Shown here in pieces: positions 1-12,793 of a stretch of DNA of 64,000 nt. Numbering within the stretch: the first letter of the stretch is position 1; the number at the start of each line of letters is the position of its first letter. The notes beneath the pieces are model-generated. The model ran no database searches. It worked only from the letters and a program-made list of their open reading frames with translations, and had not been told where the DNA came from. The stretch is from Adiantum capillus-veneris (Eukaryota; Streptophyta; Polypodiopsida; Polypodiales; Pteridaceae), in the NCBI GenBank assembly GCA_014529385.2, contig CM043955.1, forward strand, positions 148,255,640 through 148,319,639, in the 5' to 3' direction. The position numbers were made by a program, and so were the translations under genes.

Positions 1-31
1 TCAGGGACGACATGAACGCGGAGGGGGGGAG

Positions 32-319
32 TGTTGAGCCAGCAGAGGATCACACCCACATTTTTGCTCACACCCATCATTTTGTAACCATTGATTGTAA
101 TAAATGTCTTTTCGACATTAATTTTGATTTGAGCCATTCATTAAGTAACGGGACTCAATTGAGTTTCCAGCTTGTAATCCCGACGTAATTTCACCTGCTG
201 ATGTAAATAATTAGAGATGTTCTCACCTCCAAGGCTGAGGTATATAAGCCAGAGTTTTGTAACCTAAAGGAGAGATTCAATTATTAATCAAAGTGAGTTT
301 TTGAGCGCCGTGACTGTGT

Positions 320-418
<99 letters not shown>

Positions 419-1042
419 TTATCTTCTTGCTACGCGAGCTACGGGGCCGCCATTGGAGAAGCGACACCGCCATTGTGTTAGCAACGGTGAGAGCTACGCA
501 CAGATACCAAGAGTGCGCGCTATCGGCTTCTACGTGTGGTAAGTTCCTACGAGCTTCGGTGTGAGTTTTCTTCCAACTCGTGTGTCGGAATAGAGCGTGC
601 AGCATATCTATAGAACCACAACGAGTAGAGCTACACATTAGTACCATCGGGGTCAAGTTTAGGTCACCTGTATTTTTCGGCCTGTCTTCATACGCGTTTA
701 CCGCACGGAGTGATTATAGGTTGATTTTGCAGTTCAAGTCTTTAGGGTGTTGTTCTTACCTAGTGCATAGACTTCCCCTTGAGTTTGAGATCGATTCAAT
801 GATTCTAGATCCTGTTTCGTATAGCATTCGTTCGTAGTACGGATTTCAGTCACTTGCGTGTTTTAGAACTTAGATTTGATTTCCTTAGTAGTGATTGTCA
901 TTAGAAGGTCGAGTAGGTGATTTGACACCCACCTAGTTGTTTCCATGCGCCTGCGGGTCAAGCTTCGTCCTCGTCTGACAAATTCTGTTGTTGGTTGAGT
1001 TCTCGCTATTTAGCTTCCGCTAGCGGCGTAACCGCCTTAACA
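32..1042 (+). mobile_element. 3' LTR of an LTR retrotransposon
   Basis: A purine tract (GGAGGGGGGAG, 21-31) is followed at once by TGTTGAG, and the unit closes with CTTAACA, so the ends are inverted TG...CA. This is the usual polypurine tract plus 3' LTR arrangement. A TATA box (TATATAAG, 241-248) precedes a leader that contains a 95-bp GA run. The rest of the element lies left of the window, so family and target duplication cannot be read. The last two bases overlap the start of a CACTA terminus, so the right edge is uncertain by two bases. The short open frames inside (301-837) are products of the GA run and are not counted as genes. Confidence 0.75.
322..416 (+). repeat. (GA)n microsatellite in LTR leader
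   Basis: An uninterrupted 95-bp GA run begins about 75 bp after the TATA box of the LTR. It is on the transcribed strand and would lie in the 5' leader or R/U5 region. The same placement is seen in the LTR at 7654-8300. Confidence 0.95.
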
Positions 1043-1046
1043 CTAA

Positions 1047-1112
1047 GTTAATACCACACTATCACTCAAAATGTACATTCTTTACTGAGTTAATACCACA
1101 CTATCACTCAAA
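1047..1112. repeat. 24-bp subterminal direct repeat, two copies
   Basis: Two identical 24-bp copies (1047-1070 and 1089-1112, starting GTTAATACCACAC) are 42 bp apart. Short repeats next to the terminus are normal for CACTA elements, where they bind element-encoded protein. Confidence 0.85.
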
Positions 1113-1427
1113 TTTATAAGTATGAAAAAAAAGATTGAAGCTTACAAAACTGTTTATAACTAATGCATAAAAAACACTTTAAGTGTGGGAAACACATTTT
1201 GAGTCGAAACTTGCCTTGAAAAAAGCCGACAAAATATAGCAAGATTTAGAGTGATCGCCAACAAATGCTTCAAATTATGATCTAAAAACCCGAATAGTTT
1301 CAAGTTTATTGTTTGCCCCTATTTTCTTCGGTTAGGAAAAATGATCTTCGCAATCCCCGCAGGATGCAATGTGCATTGTGCACAACCTTCAAGATGACTA
1401 TAGTCTATTGTCTACCCCAATTTAACT

Positions 1428-1816
1428 CAAAGTTTTTACAAGCTTTTAGAGAAGAAAGCGACAACAATACAACACAAAAATAAAAAAATCAACCCATTAC
1501 ACATAACAAAGAGTGATCATGGCTGCCAACAAACCAACTCAAAATTGAGCACAAGGCCGGCACATGAATTTTTTATTCCAATCACTGCTTCATAGGACAA
1601 GCCCCAAGACAAAGCTGCATGCTTTTGCTTTTCTTCTCACCGAGCAGAGAGGGAATCTAAGTTGTTACCAAGAAACTGGTGTGTCAATTGTTAGATTTAA
1701 AGCTTGCCTTGAAGAAAACTCATAAAGTTTCTACAAGCTTTTAGAGAAGAAAGCTACAACTATACAACAAAAAATAAAAAATTCAACCCATTACACATAA
1801 CAAAGAGTGAACATGG
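1428..1816. repeat. ~90-bp direct repeat pair, 295 bp apart
   Basis: The stretch 1428-1522 recurs at 1723-1816 with a few substitutions. Both contain ACAAGCTTTTAGAGAAGAAA and end in CATTACACATAACAAAGAGTG. The pair lies in the non-coding part of the CACTA fragment and looks like a larger subterminal duplication. Confidence 0.85.
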
Positions 1817-1984
1817 ACCGGTGTTATGGGAACTACGAGCCAAAGTTTTGGTTGATGGACTGATGGGATATAGACAACCTATAGAAAAGAAAGGAGAAAT
1901 GAGTGACATTGATATCATGTTATAAGCAAATAAGGGTAAAGATGGTTTACACTCATCACTTGCTCACAATTGCATAACTAAACT

Positions 1985-3060
1985 AAGTTGTCATACCTCC
2001 CTGTGTGATACATACTAGAGTGCACCATGTAGAGCCAATTCTCATGTTGTCTATACACATTTGCAAACCACTTGCACTCAATGATGAAGGTATGAAAGGT
2101 TCTAAAATTGACCTTTAGTACCCTTTCAATAGTCCACAGTACTTGGATTCATCACCATTTGTGTCAAAGTTGCCCATGACAACACAATCCGTGGTGGTTC
2201 GACACTCATCAATGTGGCGTGTACAAAAGTGTCGTCCCTTTGACTGCATAGGGTTAAAGGAAAGGAACCATACAAGACAAAAAATCATACAATCAATTAC
2301 AAAGATAAAATCAAGGAAAATGAGTACTATATATTAGTCATATATATATATATGTATATGAGGATTGTACATACCTTTGGTACATAATCTCGTGCATACT
2401 CCCATTATTTGTAGTTGATGTTCTCTCCGCGTGCCTTTGCTTTGGTCATTCACTCATGTGTCCACTCGACACTAATGAGATGTGGGAAACATGCAAGGTG
2501 TCGAGGAATTGGGGTGCCTTCCTACCTCCATGAGCCTATTTCCATGCAAGAGAGGGAAGCAGGGACTTTGCCATTGTCCACAAGTCCACCCACATGGACA
2601 TAACCTTTGCATTGAGGATGCAAAAGTTGTTGATGACTCAATGTAGATCCAGATCCATGCTAAATAATTTTCCCTTTCCACTTGGTAGGTGTGAATTCAT
2701 CCTTGCATCCTCCTCATCTGATCATATGTGAGACATTGAGAGATTAACTTGTGCCAAATACTTTGAAATGTAAACAAATGCCTCTTACATGATCCATCTT
2801 TCGACCATTCATGCTTCTGGATGGGCCCCTAGTTGCACAAAATCTTTGAGAGACTTTAAAACCCTCTCTAGAAAGAACATCCATCATGCATGCACTATTC
2901 CACATATAGCAATCTCCTCAGCCACATGAACCAAGAGGTGGACTTGACTAAGAAGAATGGATCAAGGAAATTCTTCCTCAATGGCACACACGGTTTCCAC
3001 GGCAAGCGAGTGAGCAGCAGGGATGGCATCTATTTCAATTTCCTTGGAGTTCACAAACCT
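1985..3060 (-). pseudogene. CACTA TNP2-like transposase, C-terminal half (DUF4218/DUF4216-like), decayed
   Basis: Read on the minus strand, 3060-2745 gives a DUF4218-like series: AVETVCAIEEEFP, then HVAEEIAICG, then WMFFLERVLKSLKDFV, and a later EAFVYISKYLAQV. Farther on, 2250-1985 gives a DUF4216-like series: DECRTTTDCVV, Y-C-GLLK, then ECKWFANVYRQ. These two domains follow each other in plant CACTA transposase genes. The frames shift several times and contain stops, so no protein can be made. Apparent introns separate the blocks. The N-terminal catalytic part is absent from the window. Confidence 0.6.
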
Positions 3061-3128
3061 ACAAGATAACACACAAAAGTACACTAAGATAGCACACGAG
3101 AAGATATAGAGTATATAGAAAAGTTTGG

Positions 3129-3458
3129 TTGAGTCAAGATATGGCGTACCTTATAATGAAAACCAATCAAGCGAGCACGTCTACAATGCCAATACTCATG
3201 TGTAATCGATGTGGCATAGATCATTTGATTGCCCAATGTCCGAATAATCCAAATGCGTCGAAGATCACGCCATTAAACTTGATTGAGGTTACGAAGGAGC
3301 CATCACAAAATACACCTGTGGTACCGGTAACTGTACTCAAACGATCGATGCTCCAAAAACAAAATTATATTCTTGAAGAAAGAGACACGACATCAATTGC
3401 CCAATCTCAGAAGAAGAAGAAACCACGAAGGAGAGATTGCAAAAAGCAGCGAAGCTAG
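3129..3458 (+). pseudogene. gypsy gag/zinc-knuckle fragment
   Basis: An open frame of 109 codons contains CNRCGIDHLIAQC. This is a CCHC zinc knuckle with one residue missing between the second Cys and the His (X3 instead of X4). A Lys/Arg-rich end (KKKKPRRRDCKK) follows, as in nucleocapsid-like parts of Gag. It is probably the first visible piece of the gypsy remnant ending in the LTR at 5610. About 800 bp of stop-ridden sequence separates it from the protease remnant. Function as a protein is unlikely. Confidence 0.45.
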
Positions 3459-4261
3459 ACCCCAGTTCAAAGACCAACATAGGGACTGGTGACAAACCCG
3501 TATATATGAACGACGCTGAAGAGGATTCTGATTTAGGTGAAACCATGGAGATCAGAACGACAAGGAACCAACAAGGAAGATAATCATGAGACACAATGGC
3601 CAAGATCCAAGAAGAAACCAACAAGGAAGATCGTCATGAGCCACAATGGCCAGGATCCAAGAAGAAGATAGAAACTTATCCAAACCCTACATAGGAGATC
3701 GAGCGAGTCAAGCAATTAATGAGTTTGGTAGAAGAGACCCAAAGCCATCTGGAGCCAGCACCTAGGTAGATCCAGATTACAGACACAGTGTTCCCTATGC
3801 AGCAACAACCTCACAAAGTCCATAGACCCTTAGCCATACCTAGTGTCATCCAATAAGAAAAGTGACTTAAACTCATGGGAAAGTGAGCGTACTCACTTCT
3901 TGTTGGACAGAATGTTTACACAGGGACTACCTGATCCTATCGAAGAAATGGAGATCCCATCTTCCCCACGTCAAGGGAATGAAGCCCAAAAGGTGCTGTT
4001 AAATATTGCCAAATTGATGGATTTCATGGCTTCAGAAGTTAGAACCACCATCATGTCCAAACTATATGGAGACCTTGAGCTATTCTTAGTTCTTTGAGCT
4101 TTCCTCAATGGAGAACTGAAGGTCCGGCTACCACAATTTACACAGATGGATGGAGTTAGGGAGATGCCAATAGAGGAGGAAACTAAGATCCACAACCCAA
4201 CCTAGATGAGAACCTTGTTGTAGAAATACCTGTTAACAAGTTGGGACAATAAGTTGAGGGC

Positions 4262-4610
4262 GATGAATCCAATGCAACCATACCAATCACTACTAAGGGA
4301 TTAACTATGAAGGGAATCCTTGATGGTGGCATTGGGGTTAGCATTGTGACCTGTGAAACTATGGGAAGACCTCACCTTGGGTCCACAACCATAGTAGTAA
4401 AGATGGCCAATGGGTCTATTGTTAAACCTATTGGGATGCTAGAAGATATCAAGATCAAGGTCTTTGGACATAAAATATGAATTACCTTCATTGTTATGGA
4501 TTTCTCCAAGCACACTATCGCAGCTGAGATGATCTAGGACGTCCTTTCATGAGGGAAGCAGGAATGGTGCATGACTGGTCTAAAAACCATGTCTACTTGC
4601 AGTTCTAAGA
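4262..4610 (+). pseudogene. Ty3/gypsy retropepsin remnant (active site LDGG)
   Basis: The frame reads KGILDGGIGVSIVT (ILDGG at 4316-4330), the place where retropepsins have LDSG or LDTG. About 70 codons later, after one frame shift, the C-terminal motif L-G-R-P appears (4534-4545), followed by FMREAGMVHDW. Spacing and both motifs fit a pepsin-like retroviral protease. Gly replaces the usual Ser/Thr after the catalytic Asp, and several stops are present, so the copy is dead. There is no reverse transcriptase between this protease and the LTR at 5610. Confidence 0.6.
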
Positions 4611-4747
4611 TTCTGTTATTCGAGGGAATCTTGTAACTGGTCGAGCACATCCTCTAGGAAACAGGTTTATAACTGATCATAGATCTAATACTCGACCCCA
4701 TTACAATATTGTTACACGTGTAAAGCGGACACTGATGTTCTCCTTAT

Positions 4748-5600
4748 ATGGATGTACTACCTGGGATAACTGAGTCGGACAATGTGGATTGGGTCCATCT
4801 AGCAGCAACCATAGACACTTGGGGAAACAGGGGGACGACCTGGGTAACACCTGAGGGGGATGAAATGCCACCACTCGTATCCTTAAATATGCTAGAAGCA
4901 ATGCATATAGCTTCTGACAAGACTCATCTTAATATATCAAAGAAAACATACAAGTGGGTACCTAAAGCTTCTTTAGCGACCATAGCTAGTTTTCAAAGAC
5001 AAGAGCTTGGTAAGAAACGTCCCACTCGCCCCAAGAAATGTAAAAAAATGTTGTGTTGGATTCCTAAAAAACTATTGGAAACCCAAGGCTACTATGAAGG
5101 AAATGATCAAATCTGGTGCCAAAACGTAAATTGTGCTCTTCCTTGTCACCTGGCCCATGTGAGCCCAATCATGTGGCTCCAAAACAAATTGAAGATCTGG
5201 AAAGGAAAAAATCACGGAATGCTACACACCCGCTCCAGAGTTAGTTTGGGTACTGAAGAAAGAACAATTTGTTCGACCTAGCTCAGGAACAGGGAAGTCA
5301 AAGGAAGCTTCTTGCTCTTCATGTAGTTCCTATACGGAAATAGAAGCTTCGACACAACCTCCACCTACCATTGTACATATCCATACAAACAAGAAAGAGT
5401 TTGCACCTCCCCTTGTAAGTTCACCACCTACAACAACGTTGCAAATAAAATCATGGGAGAGTACCTTATCACCCTTGCAACTAGATGAAATGCATAGGGC
5501 GGTCGAAAACTATCAGTTAAAGCCTTCACCCATAACAACTTGGAACAATTGGTTTCAAAAAGTGACGATATCATTCCAAAAGGGACGATCTACCCAAGGA
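4748..5600 (+). pseudogene. Trp-rich basic tail downstream of protease
   Basis: Frames here repeat a short Trp-centred motif: YKWVPKASL, LCWIPKKLL, IWCQNVN, then LVWVLKKEQF. The stretch is Lys-rich and ends in an ITTWNNWF segment just before the polypurine tract. A similar set (VWIKV, VWLPKDQL, IWVRKDEL, LIWRV) follows the protease at 50690-51634. I do not know a named domain for it. By position it is the 3' end of the element's last coding region. Confidence 0.4.
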
Positions 5601-6597
5601 AGGGGGGAGTGTTTGCTGACATCCATCATTCACTTGCTTCCCTCTCAATCTTCCTCCCTGACCTCTCAATCTCCAATCTTAGGGAATGTATATATAAAAC
5701 CTTATACTCACAAAAATAAGATAAAAAAGTAAAAGAGTAAGAGCCATAACACAAAAATCATAAAAACACATTATGCACAAGGACATGACTTTTTGACACG
5801 ACCCTTGTAATATTTGCACTCTAACCATCATCTATCTATGTGTACAGATTTTGCTAGTACGCTAGAGTCATCCACTCCTGCATTGGGTGAGAGGTACCCT
5901 TGTTACTTTTCACAAGTGTTTTACATGGTCTTTTCGGTGCTTGCCTGTGAATGGGATTTGGTAGGTACACTAGCATGTGAGAAAATTTCAACGAGTTAGA
6001 ATGGCTGATAGGTCTCTTGACCACCACTGATCCATACTTAGTAGAGAGTGTTTTTCCCATTGCACAAGTCTACCCTTTTGACCAAGATGACTATAGGTGT
6101 CTAGTGACCTTCTTAGTAAACATTGGTGCCTCTGATGATGAAGAAGATTTACATGATTACACGGATGGCACATATGGTCTCACGGATGATGACTTTGTTT
6201 TTCTCGACGATGAGGATAGGGGTTTAGCCTTAGGGTTCACCCCAATCTCTACAATATCCTATTCCCTTAACTCTCTATGGGGAGTGAAAATAATTAGGTT
6301 AGGGTTTCTTATGTTTTTTAATTGTCTTCAATAAGTGTTGGTACCTTTTCCCACTGATGTGCCTCCTAGAGGTATTCTTTGCGTTTCCTAATGTGTACAA
6401 GAATGTGTTGCTGTTGTTAGGATTTGGACCTTCATGGAATCTTTCTCTTGTTCACACTTCAAATCAAGATCGATCATCAACACAAACATGTGTTTCTTGT
6501 CCATTAGCATTGCCCCTTATCTTTTTTGCATCCATGTTTATCTGCTTTAATTGTGATTGGTAGCATAATATTCAACGCATTTGCTTAGTATCAAACA
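5596..6597 (+). mobile_element. Polypurine tract and 3' LTR of the gypsy remnant
   Basis: A purine tract (AAGGAAGGGGGGAG, 5596-5609) is followed by TGTTTGCTGACATCC, a standard LTR start at 5610. A TATA box (TATATATAAAA, about 5688-5698) lies about 80 bp in. The right edge is unclear. TCAAACA at 6591-6597 is the best candidate because it ends in CA and roughly complements the TGTTTG start. No second LTR copy is in the window to confirm it. Confidence 0.5.
6017..6334 (+). CDS. Hypothetical acidic ORF inside LTR
   Basis: A 105-codon frame is strongly acidic in its middle (repeated Asp-Asp and Asp-Glu, e.g. ASDDEEDLHDY and TDDDFVFLDDED). It lies inside the candidate LTR, has no recognised domain, and ends in an AT-rich stretch. 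It may be a chance frame. It is listed because the run of acidic codons is longer than random sequence usually gives. Confidence 0.15.
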   Translation: MTTTDPYLVESVFPIAQVYPFDQDDYRCLVTFLVNIGASDDEEDLHDYTDGTYGLTDDDFVFLDDEDRGLALGFTPISTISYSLNSLWGVKIIRLGFLMFFNCLQ

Positions 6598-6841
6598 TTA
6601 AATTCAGTGCAATTTTTTGTCATAATCACTTGTCTAGGTTTTAAAATCAAGCAGTCTGACTAAGCTAGTTTGACCAAGCTAGGCATTAGAGATCTTCTCT
6701 TAATACCATGGGAATGCCTTTCCAATAATTAATGGTTACTTAGGTTCTTAATCCGATTTAGGCAGCATTGTGTACAATGTACTAGGGCTTTCTAGTGGGC
6801 TTAGTCCCTATTGACCTTTAGCTTAAGTATTATAAAGGGAG

Positions 6842-8300
<1,459 letters not shown>

Positions 8301-8305
8301 CGTGC

Positions 8306-8840
8306 AATAGACGCGCACACTCCCACTTCACACTATCTTTCATATGAATAGCCTCTTGGTAGTAGGTTGGCTCTCCATAGTCAGTGACGAATACATAGTC
8401 TAACCCTGGCTAAAAATGATCAGGTATATGAGAGAACCTTGTAGATCTCCTCACTACCTAAGTACTAGAATCCTCTCTCTCTAGAGCAGTACTAATGGTT
8501 GGAATGTCACCAGTAGAATGAGATGTTGGTCTAATAGCAGTTGAGCCTACATCTTCAAATATAACTTTTCAGTATTCCACCTCTTTAATATGTGCATCTT
8601 TAATTCATTAAAGATAACATGTAAGCTCCAAATTACTTGTGGAATTTCTAGATTCTAGAGACAATATTCCATTTCTCCATCAACATCATAACTAATGAAG
8701 ATGTATTTCTATGATTTCAGGTCTAGTTTTTTGCGTAAATCTTTAGACACATGTGAGAATGCCTCATGTCCCAATACACGAAGTTTGCCGTAGTTTGGTT
8801 TCTTGCGAGTCCGCATCTCCTGCAGAAGCTTGTAATTCAA
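8306..8840 (-). pseudogene. Ty1/copia pol fragment (integrase end to start of RT)
   Basis: On the minus strand this reads KLRVLGHEAFSHV, then KLDLKS, IFISYDVDGEMEYCLW and, after stops, YQEAIHMKDSVKWE. The same series in an intact copia element (see 42320-45942) is LRVFGCEAYTHV, KLEPKSRKCIFLGYG and YKEAVQMKDSRNW. This is the integrase C-terminal region running into the RT start. The frame breaks off at about 8306 at the edge of the microsatellite-bearing LTR. Several stops show an old copy. Confidence 0.6.
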
Positions 8841-9039
8841 TGACATACTAGGTATCCTTTTTCATGTTTAAACACATAAGTTTCTTCATAAGAAACACTT
8901 TGTTTGAATTGGGTGATGATCTCGTATGCAATTGTGAGCAAACTTCCTCTCGAGACGAGCAACCAATGGATTTTGGATCTATCATGATAGATCTTCTCGT
9001 GCACAAGCTCCTAGCGTAAGCTTCCCCCCTTACATGCAC

Positions 9040-9635
9040 AAAAATCACCTACAAGCAAACACGGCATGCGTAGGGTGTCTACACGGAAGGGAGAGGGAGA
9101 GCTATAGAGTGGAAGTGAGATCACTATGCAAAAATTCCACAAAGAGAGAGATCAGTGATGATAAGAAAACACTAGAGAGTGAGAGGCTGCACAAACAAAA
9201 ATACTAGCAAGAGAAAAACGCTAGAGAGAGAGTGTGTCCAAATGCTAAAACTGCACTGAGAAACGTGACAAAAAGTACAAGAGTGGGTTGCATATATACA
9301 AAATTCCCAAAATTTTCCTACCTAGCCTAAAATCCCACGATCCAAATAAATGTCCTAAAAATGCTAATAAATATGTAAACTCACTAAAAGTGACATTGAA
9401 CACATATTTAGTAGCAAAACTATAGAACACTCAAGACTTTGACCTTGAGAAACCCAAGGAACGGGGTCTCCCCTCATGTTAGCCTATTGAGAGGGCACCA
9501 CTATGGAGTGCATCATCGAGAAAAGGTATGTCTACCTTAGATATGGCTCGGTATAACCACAAAATAGACCTCACTCCCTAATCTTCTCATGGGAGATACT
9601 GGAGCCACCACTAGACAAGAATCTAAACTCTAACA
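9040..9635 (-). mobile_element. Probable LTR of the decayed copia element
   Basis: Downstream of the copia RNase H remnant, on the minus strand, a purine-rich stretch (GAGAGGTGG) is followed by TGTTAGAG at 9635. A TATA-like TGTATATATGC lies about 330 bp in, and CT-rich leader sequence follows. This is the normal place for a 3' LTR. The far edge (about 9040) is a guess; no second copy is in the window. Confidence 0.4.
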
Positions 9636-9639
9636 CCAC

Positions 9640-10880
9640 CTCTCAGCTCCTAGATGGAAAACAAGTCCAAGGGAGTTGGCATGGCATGATAATATCACTT
9701 GTGGAAGAGGTTTGATGAAGATATCAACAAGTTATTTGACATTGAAATATACTCTAGTCAAATTGAGCCATCCTTGGTCTTCTCTAGAACAAAATGATAC
9801 TATATCTCTATATGTTTGGACTTGGCATGAAACATTTTCCTTGCAATGGCTATACAACTTTGGTGGTTATCATGGTCATTTTCTGGGGAAATCCCATCTC
9901 CAAAAACAGCTTTTGTAACCACATTGACTCACATGTAGCACTACAAAAAACCCTATATTTTTCCTCTGTGAAGGATAAGGAAACTATCAGCTATTTCTTG
10001 CACTCCTGAGCCAAAAGAAACCGGGTGTGACTTATAGTTGATCATTGTCCATCTAGATCTTCACCTCAGTGTGAATCACTCCATCCTCATAGAATGATCT
10101 TGGAGTTTGTACCTCCAGCTCCGTAGTGAATGCATAATGACTTGGTAGCCCTTAATACTATAGAGTGTGAAGAGCATGCTCCAAATGTGACTTGGCGAAT
10201 CTCTGCATGAAAGAATTGAGAAGTGCCGAGTGTTGAGAACCCAAATAAGAGAATCGACCAATTTTTGATACTTTGTAGCATCTGCTACATTTAAGGGGTC
10301 ATATTGTTACAAATTTTGATTGGGATCCATAGGGATTGAAATAGGTTTTCACTCAGTCATACCAAATGCTTCCCTTCCAGTAACTATTGGATGTAGCAAT
10401 CTTGAGAGAGAAAGATGCTCCCTCTCTTTTATTTCTTCAATCCAAGAAACTAATGAAGCAAGCTGAGATTTTTCATTTCAAACTCCTTTGCCAAGGTCTC
10501 CATAGTACTACGGATATGCTCAACATGGCTACCTATGATCACAAGATCGTCCACATAGAGAATAACAAGAGTCACAAATCCTCCCTCACTATAAATATAC
10601 AAACCTAGGTCTACAAAAGAGCATCAAAAGGAGTGACATAGGAAGAAAGAGTCTATCTTTTGGTACCATGCTCAAGGGGCTTGCTTGAGGCCATAAAGAG
10701 CCTTTAGCAACCTACAAACTATGTCTTTGAAATCTGGATCCTCGAGACCTTGAGGTTTCTCCACATACACCTCCTCCTCTAAGTAACCATTGAGAAAATC
10801 CAAAACTACATCTATCTAAAAAACGGGCCACACAATGGTTACCATCCTCACAATTGGTGCAAAGGTCGTCCATACCCATT
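9640..10880 (-). pseudogene. Ty1/copia reverse transcriptase-RNase H, decayed
   Basis: The minus strand carries, in order, LDFLNGYLEEEVYVEKPQG (about 10800-10730), KALYGLKQAP (10705-10676), the catalytic YVDD (10557-10546), and RNase H end motifs resembling AIARKMFHAKSKHIEI and the later IFTKPL. These are landmark motifs of copia Pol. Frame shifts and stops separate all of them, so it is inactive. The integrase piece at 8306-8840 lies beyond the LTR, so it is probably from a second copy or a rearrangement. Confidence 0.7.
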
Positions 10881-11289
10881 AGGAAAAGTTTGCACTCAAA
10901 AAAGGACTTTTTGGCGTTAGAGAGAGAATGCTGTTCGACCAATAGAGTTTGAGTCACCACAATGGTAGCTCCAATTTATTTGATTTTTATCTCAAATTTT
11001 TGCGTTTTCAAAAAAGAGTTTTTTCTGTTAAAATGATCTGAATAAGAAGATACGACGCGCTTTGTGCAATTTATTCTCTTGCCATGGGCGACGAACGCCG
11101 AATGTGCCATAATTCACATTCAATGAGGCACACCTTTTGATGAACACTTTTCAAGCTACTACTTCTTGTGTAAACTAGTGAGCCTATTTTCTTCTATCAT
11201 TTTTGCGTAGTGTCACTTCGCAGCTAATAGAAGTAGAGATGGAAGGAAGACGACCACGACGACCATCCGCTTCTGTTAAATCTGTGTAA

Positions 11290-12570
11290 CTATTCAACAA
11301 CTTTGACTTAGACCATGGTCGTTGGATGTCTACCACAGTCACCGTTGGTAGTTGGGTTCTGCTTCAAACAAGAAGAAGAAAACGGATGTCAAATGAATTC
11401 ATCAACAGCTACAAAGGACGTGTGAAAGATTTTCGCTTGTCTCAAATGGGAAAGACAGTGAAAGAGGTTCTCATTGAGCATGCATATATGCACTCCGAAC
11501 TACAACTACAACAGTCACCTTTGGGGTTTTCTGCTCATAGACCAAACTGTGTGACTACTATATTGCTAAAAAGTCTTTAAAGATCCTTCAAGTTATTTTG
11601 TTGACTATTTCTTGTGACCATTCTCTTATCTTTTGTTTTTGCAGATATTTATCCTTCTAACAAAGAAGACTGGCAACCAGTTGAGTGCATAATTGGTATT
11701 TTTGATGCTTTTCATGCTTCTGTGGGAGAACTTATGAACAAAATTAGTGCGAGAAGAGCTCTCGCAGAGAGGGGAGTTTTCTTTTATAACTAATTTTACA
11801 ATGCCCCTTGCTCTGTCCATGGATTTGGCACTTTGAAACCTTTCCCTCTTCCCCAAAAAGATTCCCCAAAGTGGCGAGTTCCAACTTCAGAAACCTCTGA
11901 GTGTTTTAAACTCAAGCTTCATCAGGAAATTTTGAAGTGTTTGCGACTAAACATTGCAAGCAGGCAAGTACGAGTCAGTCTATTTATGCCATTACATGTC
12001 TTTATAGATTTCTTCCACGATGAGGAGGTTAGAAAAACAGAAACCATGTTCATTTGAAAATCCCAAACTTGCCTTGATTTTTTGGATGATAATTGGGATG
12101 TCAGTGATTCTGAAGGCATTTTGTGCAAAGTTGACAAGCGCTCGGTTGTGTGCAAGTGTATGATAGCATCACAGAATTTTATAGTTTCTTTCTACTACAT
12201 GAGGTGGCATCGAGTGAATGGTCAGTTGGTAGCTATGGATCAAGATTTAAGTGACAATGCTTTTAATCCCTTGATGTCCATCGAGATATGGTTTTCAAAT
12301 TATTTGCTTATAGTTGTTGTGGTCTGATCAAATGTCACTTTAAAACAGGTTCGAGAGGATCTGTTAAATGATTCCGATCTCAATTTGCCTTCAAAATTTG
12401 TTTTCAAGTGTAACATGCGAAAGGTACTAAGCTACATGTATTACTTTTATACGTTAATGTTTCTATCGTGCTCATGTATATCAATGTCTTATCGCGTACG
12501 TTGCATTGCAGGTACCTCACAGACAAGAAAATACGACTCTTTGTGCACAGATTACCAACGACAGACTTGA
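11290..12570 (+). pseudogene. Element A left gene, unrecognised, multi-exon
   Basis: Plus-strand coding pieces run from about 11290 (a frame of 84 codons with VGSWVLLQTRRRKRM and FINSYKGRVKDF) through 11640-11760 (DWQPVECIIGIFDAFHASVG) to 12080-12270 (DNWDVSDSEG, then YYMRWHRVNGQLVAMDQDL). Junctions look like introns: TTTTGCAG ends at about 11645 and CATTGCAG at about 12511. Stops occur between pieces, so it is decayed or spliced in a way I cannot resolve. No domain was recognised; the first piece loosely resembles a small barrel or chromatin-binding fold. It converges on the Ulp1-like gene. Confidence 0.35.
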
Positions 12571-12793
12571 AATAGTGAACTAACTGTACACAATGATTCA
12601 AATACTATTCTCAAAGATTACTCGACAAAGGCAGCTCTCTACATTACCAAACACCATTGGATCCTCACCCGCCCATTTTTTTGGAAAGCTGTACACAACA
12701 TTTTGTAAACTTTGAACCATAATCAAAACAAAAGTCAAATTTCAATCCACTGCTTGTAATCAATTTGTCAAAAGTACATTTCATAATCTCTTT

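Larger units (their letters stand above)
1041..3060 (-). mobile_element. CACTA (En/Spm-like) transposon fragment
   Basis: The left end reads CACTAAGTTAATACC, matching the CACTA terminus of this superfamily. Two copies of a 24-bp subterminal repeat follow at once, and a further pair of about 90-bp repeats lies inside. Beyond these, minus-strand exons resemble the C-terminal half of plant TNP2-type transposases. The right part is missing: homology stops near 3060, just before a gypsy fragment. The element therefore keeps only its 3' half, seen in reverse. Confidence 0.7.

Noticed and set aside
301-564. Open frames of alternating Arg-Glu or Ser-Leu
   Set aside because: They are translations of the GA/CT microsatellite in each frame; the same applies at 7818-8343 and 40148-40399.
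2143-2681. Short frames on both strands read as small genes
   Set aside because: They overlap the decayed DUF4218/DUF4216-like trail on the minus strand and have no start context or content of their own.
11000-11060. Possible terminal inverted repeat of element A
   Set aside because: Only TTTCAAAAAA and ATACGACG are shared with 20230-20320, with different spacing; too weak to call a terminus.
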